Source: Stratiolaelaps scimitus (taxonomy: Eukaryota; Arthropoda; Arachnida; Mesostigmata; Laelapidae). From it: a stretch of 64,000 nt of DNA. The position numbers and the translations under genes are program-made. Under the pieces are notes generated by a model. The model was given only the letters and a program-made list of their open reading frames with translations, made no database searches and was not told the origin of the DNA. Shown piece by piece: positions 58,930 to 64,000 of the stretch (position 1 is the first letter of the stretch; each line of letters begins with the position of its first letter). Location: positions 558,001-622,000 of the forward strand of contig JABWDB010000031.1 of the NCBI GenBank assembly GCA_019614645.1. The letters run 5' to 3'.

Positions 58930-61320
58930 GATAGCCTTTCAGACGGTTGGATTATGTTCGTGGTCATTTTCTGCAGCTATTGTTAACGGCAATATAAGGT
59001 ATCAGCTCAGTCTAACCTGACGTTGGGACTCACCAGCTGCTACATTATTAAGTAATCTTATTATATCAGATACGTTCATCGTTATTTCTCCAAATATCAA
59101 AATATCTCTCTAGATATTTCCCAATATATACATGCCTTTTTGGAAGCGTTTTCTTTTTACAACGATCTCCCTAACTAATTACCTCGCTTGAATTCCCATC
59201 GTTCTTACAGTACAAACAGGTTTACGAGAAACTCCTTCTACATACGGATTCGCATCCGTGCACAAGTACAAAGGATCCATATCAATCGGCAACCGACTAG
59301 CGTTTCTATTATATGTGAAGACTTTAGTAAAAGTTTTGTGAGCCAAAGCTACCCGAAACGCGACGCCCGGACTCCTGTGAAGCACAATTCTAAACTATCT
59401 TCGCCAGGACCTCACGGCACTTCAGCCCAAAATGTGTCGAGAGGCGGGTGGCGATAGCAAAACAACAGAAATGATGACCTCTCGAAGCGGCGGGCAGGAG
59501 TCACTTTCTGGCGAATGACAACGCCACACGCACAACGGCTGCTAATGGTGGTTGTATGCGCTAGACAAAACTAACTGAGTAGGAAGACGTATACAATAAT
59601 ATAGCAGCAGTAAATCGACTATTATAAAATAATATCATAAGTTAAAAAGAAGCCTTATTCTACTTTCGCTGATGAATCGTAACCAGAATGGTGGTAACTG
59701 CTGCAGGCTTTTGAACGATACAAATCAGATCGAATAGATACAAATGAATGGAATTGCCTGTATTAGTTAACTTTGAGCGTTGCGTTTACGTCGACGTTGC
59801 GAGACACGATGAGTGTATGCCTCATTACCTCTGTCAGAGCTGAAATCTATTAGATGTAGAAAACCTCTCCGTACCTTGCAATGGGCAATGTTTCCCGTTA
59901 TACGATGGATTTTTGCTAATCTTTATTTTGCTCAAACGCAAGCGTGCGATGAGCTGTTGTTGACAACTCAGTTGACTAGAAAATGGACCACTAAATTCGG
60001 GCTTTGTGTGTGTTCAATTCAATTCAAGAAGACATTTATTTAAGGTCAAAGGCGGAAAGGCCTGGTACAATTGTATTGAATGAAGAACTATTGTGTAACC
60101 TACACTCAATATCAGGGTTGGACACAGCCCTTTCAAACTGGCACAGTGGTTTGATTATTGGATTTCTTTATTTGTTGCTATCACAGTGATTGCTATTATG
60201 TCGTCGTTATTTTATAATATATATATACGACAGTACAGTGTAGATATATACATATATACACTGCACTGAGATTAAATCCTCTCTCCTCCTCAACAGTCGA
60301 GGAAGACGCCTAGTATCCAGATTATTTATGCTAGTTCAGTAGTATTGAAGCCATGTCGGAGTTTACGGCCACCAACTACAAACAGCTCGAAATCTAAACC
60401 AAAGATGGTACAATGACAGGTTTACTATATTCATATGAAGACCACTTAAGTTTGGAAGTACAAAGTCCGATCTTTTGCTAATTAACCATACGAATATCAT
60501 CATGATTGCGCAGCAAGGAGCTGCGCAGACGAGTGCTCCTATTAATTATAACGGTGCAAAACATTCAAATATTGATAGCAATGCTAATTAGGATCGATTG
60601 AATTCAACCACCTCACGCACGAGGGTCTGGCTGAGGCAGAATATCATAGAGCAGATGAAATCTCTCTATTAAAAAACTCCATCTCTCCCCTCACTCCCCT
60701 CTTTGATCTTTAGAGTGCCGCCGAAAATCGAATCATCTGTAGGCTACAAGATATGATATATTGCCCAAATCGGAAAAACGCCATGTTAAATCCATTCGAT
60801 GTAATAAATAATAAATAATAATGAAGTTAAAATGTATGTTCAAAAAGAGACAAAGAGACATTGCTATTCTTTGTTAGGCTAACTTGAAACCTCAGGTAAT
60901 CTCCGAACAATGGTTGCCGCTAGATACTTTGGTGTGGTCACTTTTATAGAACTGTTTGTCGGTTGGCGCTTCGAGAAGCCCAGGGAGGCTGGCGCCTCAT
61001 GACGTGAGGACCAGCAAAGAAAACAACTATGCACCGTTCCTGTTCACCCATCAGGACATTATTATGGGTGACTCACTCTCATGTACAACGTACAGTTAAG
61101 CCATGGCAATGTCCCCATACCTCGGATACTCGATCGGAGGCCCTGCTCTGTTGTACATGTATCAGATCATTACGCCATGTGTTATTAAATTGAACATCTG
61201 AATTACAACGAACGAACGTCGACTGCAATACGAGATAACACCCTCGAACGGCCCATGCATTAGATATGATCTGTTGATCAACGGCAATGTTTATATGCAG
61301 TCATTTTCGTAAGTGGATTA
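58930..61320. other. No gene recognised apart from the LINE tail
   Basis: Short frames without features. A plus frame at 59188-59457 is compositionally plausible but has no splice support or recognised motif. Confidence 0.4.
60016..60110 (-). mobile_element. 3' tail of a LINE-type retrotransposon
   Basis: The minus strand reads ACAATTGTACCAGGCC, then a pyrimidine-rich stretch, then TTAAATAAATGTCTTC and a TTGAATTGAATTGAA short-repeat end. A poly(A)-like hexamer followed by a tandem pentanucleotide is typical of CR1/Jockey-like 3' ends. No reverse transcriptase frame is attached, so only the tail is present. Confidence 0.4.
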
Positions 61321-61323
61321 GCC

Positions 61324-61632
61324 ATGTTCTGGGTCGATTTCTCCGCAAATAACATCTATCGTTGCGTGTCCGAGCAGGTGACAGCCGGGTATATATATAT
61401 CAGGACAACTCGTTCGCCCACGAAGTTGTGGCACCAAGAGCTCCACTATAGATTCGTTTATCAGTATCATTCGTCATTCAACGATCTTCACCTGATGCTC
61501 ACGACGTCGAGTGGCGGATACACTGTGCACGGGCGTGCATTTGAGCTCTTTTACCGAACTACGAACGACAGCACGTTTTTTCTTGTTGGACGCGAGCCGC
61601 TCTCGGCTAATTATCTCGGACACAGCTTCTGA
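61324..61632 (+). CDS. Candidate terminal exon with CUB-like C-terminus
   Basis: An open frame runs to TGA at 61630. Its later part (about 61404 on, after a TATCAG acceptor) reads FVYQYHSSFNDLHLMLTTSS, then GGYTVHGRAFELFYRTT, which resembles the last strands of a CUB domain (hydrophobic LHLML, then GRAFELFYR). The earlier part (MFWVDFSANNIYRC) may instead be intron. AATAAA follows at 61738. Neighbouring upstream exons, and the cysteines a CUB needs, were not found, so this is tentative; it would be the end of a secreted or membrane protein. Confidence 0.25.
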   Translation: MFWVDFSANNIYRCVSEQVTAGYIYIRTTRSPTKLWHQELHYRFVYQYHSSFNDLHLMLTTSSGGYTVHGRAFELFYRTTNDSTFFLVGREPLSANYLGHSF

Positions 61633-61707
61633 TTTTGTTTTCCGCTTAAATGGGCTAATACGGTCGCGTCACAATTTCAGCAATTATCAATTTATTATTC
61701 ATAGCAA

Positions 61708-61735
61708 CAATAATAATAATAATAATAATAATAAC
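61708..61735. repeat. (AAT)n microsatellite
   Basis: Short AAT run. Confidence 0.85.
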
Positions 61736-61737
61736 GA

Positions 61738-61743
61738 AATAAA
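61738..61743 (+). terminator. Candidate poly(A) signal
   Basis: AATAAA 106 bases after the stop codon of the candidate CUB-like exon, next to an AAT microsatellite, so the hexamer may be chance. Confidence 0.25.
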
Positions 61744-61843
61744 GATGAAAAATAGATGTACAATAACATAATTCGCTACCCTCAACGGTCGTCAGGATGA
61801 CCGCATAACCGTCCCAAGAGCCAAAAATAAAAACTGTGCCCAG

Positions 61844-61846
<3 letters not shown>

Positions 61847-61874
<28 letters not shown>
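61847..61874. repeat. (GA)n microsatellite
   Basis: About 14 GA units; a second GA run lies at about 62177-62199. GA tracts can bind GAGA-type factors in arthropods. Confidence 0.9.
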
Positions 61875-61877
<3 letters not shown>

Positions 61878-62442
61878 CTAAAACAACACCAAAAGTTCGT
61901 GAGAGAAATCGCTCCGCCGGCCATTGCCCCTGCATATCTAGTCAAAACTTTATCCTAGAGAATCGACACTAAATCGACTAGGACATGTGTGTCCTTTTTA
62001 CTATCGGCCGTCGGCTGGTCTCCGTAACCAGGCCGGACATCCATATGCCCGTACGGTGAACTAAGACGAGTGACATTTCGAAGGGTAAGGACAGTCCTCT
62101 AATTATGGGTACTTTTCGCGGCGATGATGGCAAGAGCTTGACTCAAACGAGCTCAATTCTGTCCGAGTTGATTATAGAGAGAGAGAGAGAGAGAGAGAAA
62201 GTGAGTAGATGTATCGCATTTACGCCTTACTTGTTTTGTGAGGAAGAATGATTCATCGTAAAGGATGATTAGAGACGTTCACGTCATGGAGATGCTCCAC
62301 GCGGTGTAATTATCTAAATTTGAACGTGGCAATCATTAAGTTGTGTTGTGCGGTTGTATAGGCTTTTTGAGCGGTTTCATCGCTCCATCTAATACGATGT
62401 GGGAGAATGCAGTGAGTGTTGTCTCATATCAGTTTTGTACAT

Positions 62443-62640
62443 AGTTTAATAATAAATTCTCCCGGCTGATACACAGCCAACATTTAACTCAGTCGACGGT
62501 AGAACTGCGTTCGGCATAAGGCTTCATAAGACGGAGAACCGCTTGAAAATGCAATTGTGCAATGGTGGGCATCGAACCCGTGGACCTACATGTCTCCTCA
62601 CAGTTTGCGGGCTAGCACAGCCATCAGTGACCATGTGGGT
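62443..62640 (-). mobile_element. tRNA-derived SINE, family B, longest copy
   Basis: The minus strand has a perfect Pol III B box, GGGTTCGATGCCC, preceded by a tRNA-like head containing GCTAGCCCGC, then a body with AAGCGGTTCTCC, the family core TTAAATGTTGGCTG and TCAGCCGGGAGAATTTATT. The head cannot form a full acceptor stem, so it is not a working tRNA gene. Confidence 0.6.
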
Positions 62641-62788
62641 ATTTTGATGATTGGAAATTAAAGTACTGGGACAACGAGGACAATACCGAGGACAATAGTT
62701 GAACCGAATCATCGTCGTCGAGACGTGGCAAGTTCTCAAACTCATAGTTAAGTCTGATTCTGATCAGTGAACTGAGTGGAACGGCTGT

Positions 62789-62831
62789 AGTAATAATAAT
62801 AATAATAATAAATAATAATAATAATAATAAT
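62789..62831. repeat. (AAT)n microsatellite
   Basis: AAT repeat with one missing base. Confidence 0.9.
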
Positions 62832-62839
62832 ATAGACCC

Positions 62840-63400
62840 TCTGAGTATGTCGCTCGTTTCGGGTGGGTGTCGATGGCGTTACGAATAGTAGAATATGTTA
62901 TATATTAGAATCTAGACAAATCGTGTTTTTGTGAACAAATCATCATAATTACCTGTGCGAGATCGTAAACGCCAGTTGCTTGCGAAGTTCATATTCGAAT
63001 TTTATTCAATCTAGGCAATACTTCACCTTTCGAAAATGCCTAGGCTGCGCCCTGTTAAACCACAGGGGGCGATAACACACATATCGAAGGGTCATACAAA
63101 CGTAGTACGGGCAGAATATCTGCCTTCGAAGTTCAGTATGAATCTAGTAGTTGTTACCGATGTATCCAGTTCTCAAAGACGATGTAAGACTTGGCCGTTA
63201 CATGCTACCGTTTCTTGGACACCACTTTCAATACGGCATAATTGAGTGATATCCTCCAATATTAAGAGCTAGTTTGTTTCGTTCAAGTGCACGTCGTCAG
63301 ACGGACATTATCATTCCTCTCGACAATTAAAGATGATGGTAATGACAGCGTCTAATATATAGGTAAATTAACCACATTCATTACACGTTCATATCTTCTT
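62840..63400. other. No gene recognised
   Basis: Non-coding sequence leading into the GC-rich block at the right edge of the window. Confidence 0.4.
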
Positions 63401-64000
63401 CTTGTCCGTATTTTCGCCTCTGGCCCGTGCCGATGAAGCAAGCCCTACACGAACACAAGGAACATACGCAGTTCTTTCTCTGGACTCTGACGCCGGCCGG
63501 TTCGCGCGGCCGAGACCCGTCAAGACCGAATCTTCATCACCACACCGAACATCGAGTTTCTCTCTCTCTCTCCCTCCCTTCCTCTGGCTGCTTGTTTCTC
63601 CATCTTCACCTGCCTGTTTGCTGCTTGCTCCATTACTTTTGTCTTCATGTTATCGTTTAGCACCGAACAGGTACTCGGTACTCGGGCTCATGGCCAACAA
63701 ACAGATACTTTCCGGCTGTCCGCGAGCGGTTGGAACTGTTGGAAGAGAGAAGGACAAGGAGAGGCAACTCGCGCGCGGATCACCTCTTCTTACCTCCTCT
63801 CGACGCGATGATACTGTCATCATCATCATCATGGTGAAGCCGCGGCTGACCGACCGTTCACGCTGTGCGAGACGCGCTCCTTTACGGCGCTGATGATGGC
63901 GGTAGCGGCGGCGGCGACGGCGACGACAATCCTGTGCATCTTCCGCTTATTTAAAGGCGACTGTCACCGTCTTGGGCTCAGAGTCCACGACGGTGCAGCT
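63401..64000 (+). promoter_or_regulatory. GC-rich promoter-like block at the right edge
   Basis: CpG-rich sequence with a CT tract near 63558. TATTTAAAGG at about 63947 is followed about 28 bases later by GGCTCAGAGT, the spacing expected for a TATA box and an initiator. A 163-codon plus frame (63402-63893) is biased and unrecognised. The gene itself would start beyond 64000. Confidence 0.3.

Noticed and set aside
62560..62640. Possible tRNA gene on the minus strand
   Set aside because: The B box is perfect but the acceptor and anticodon stems do not pair; it is better explained as the head of a SINE.

Overview
The window is nuclear DNA from an animal, most likely an arthropod. Its genes are split by GT-AG introns, mostly a few hundred bases to about 1.2 kb. 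(TA)n, (CT)n and (AAT)n microsatellites are everywhere, and there are remnants of tRNA-derived SINEs, a Tc1-like transposon and a LINE tail. Moderate gene density, short introns and long (TA)n tracts would suit a mesostigmatid mite such as a Varroa relative, but that species guess is inference. Nothing bacterial, viral, CRISPR-like or operon-like was seen.

Layout: (1) 1-4403, plus strand: the 3' part of an unrecognised basic, low-complexity protein in seven exons that all share intron phase 1, followed by a poly(A) signal near 5155. (2) 6767-12977, plus: a complete eight-exon UBA5, the E1 enzyme of the UFM1 pathway, 404 residues. (3) 15015-17898, minus: a complete five-exon TMEM41A-type VTT-domain membrane protein, 266 residues, tail to tail with UBA5. 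(4) 17.9-31 kb: mostly non-coding, with a GC-rich block at 18.8-20.9 kb that looks like promoter plus 5' UTR, and three weak candidate first exons (18378, 21511, 28847). (5) 32433-35249, plus: an intronless 938-residue FERM protein of the FRMD4A/FRMD4B family. (6) 35.3-45.6 kb: no recognisable gene; a GC-rich block at 38.0-39.5 kb may be a promoter or 5' exon. (7) 45679-49435, plus: a four-exon ZIP (SLC39A1/2/3-type) zinc transporter with a long His-rich cytosolic loop, 437 residues. (8) 49.4-64 kb: mostly repeats, with a possible CUB-like terminal exon at 61.4 kb and GC-rich promoter-like blocks at 57-58 kb and 63.4-64 kb.

The genes do not form a pathway. Each fits a housekeeping or cell-biological role: UFMylation (UBA5), ER/Golgi lipid scrambling (TMEM41A type), cortical polarity and Arf signalling (FRMD4) and zinc uptake (ZIP). 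The parts least explained by ordinary annotation are a near-perfect 148-base hairpin at 30795-30942, two SINE families, a dispersed repeat pair with coding-like substitutions, and an intronless FRMD4 that seems to lack the second half of the CUPID region.
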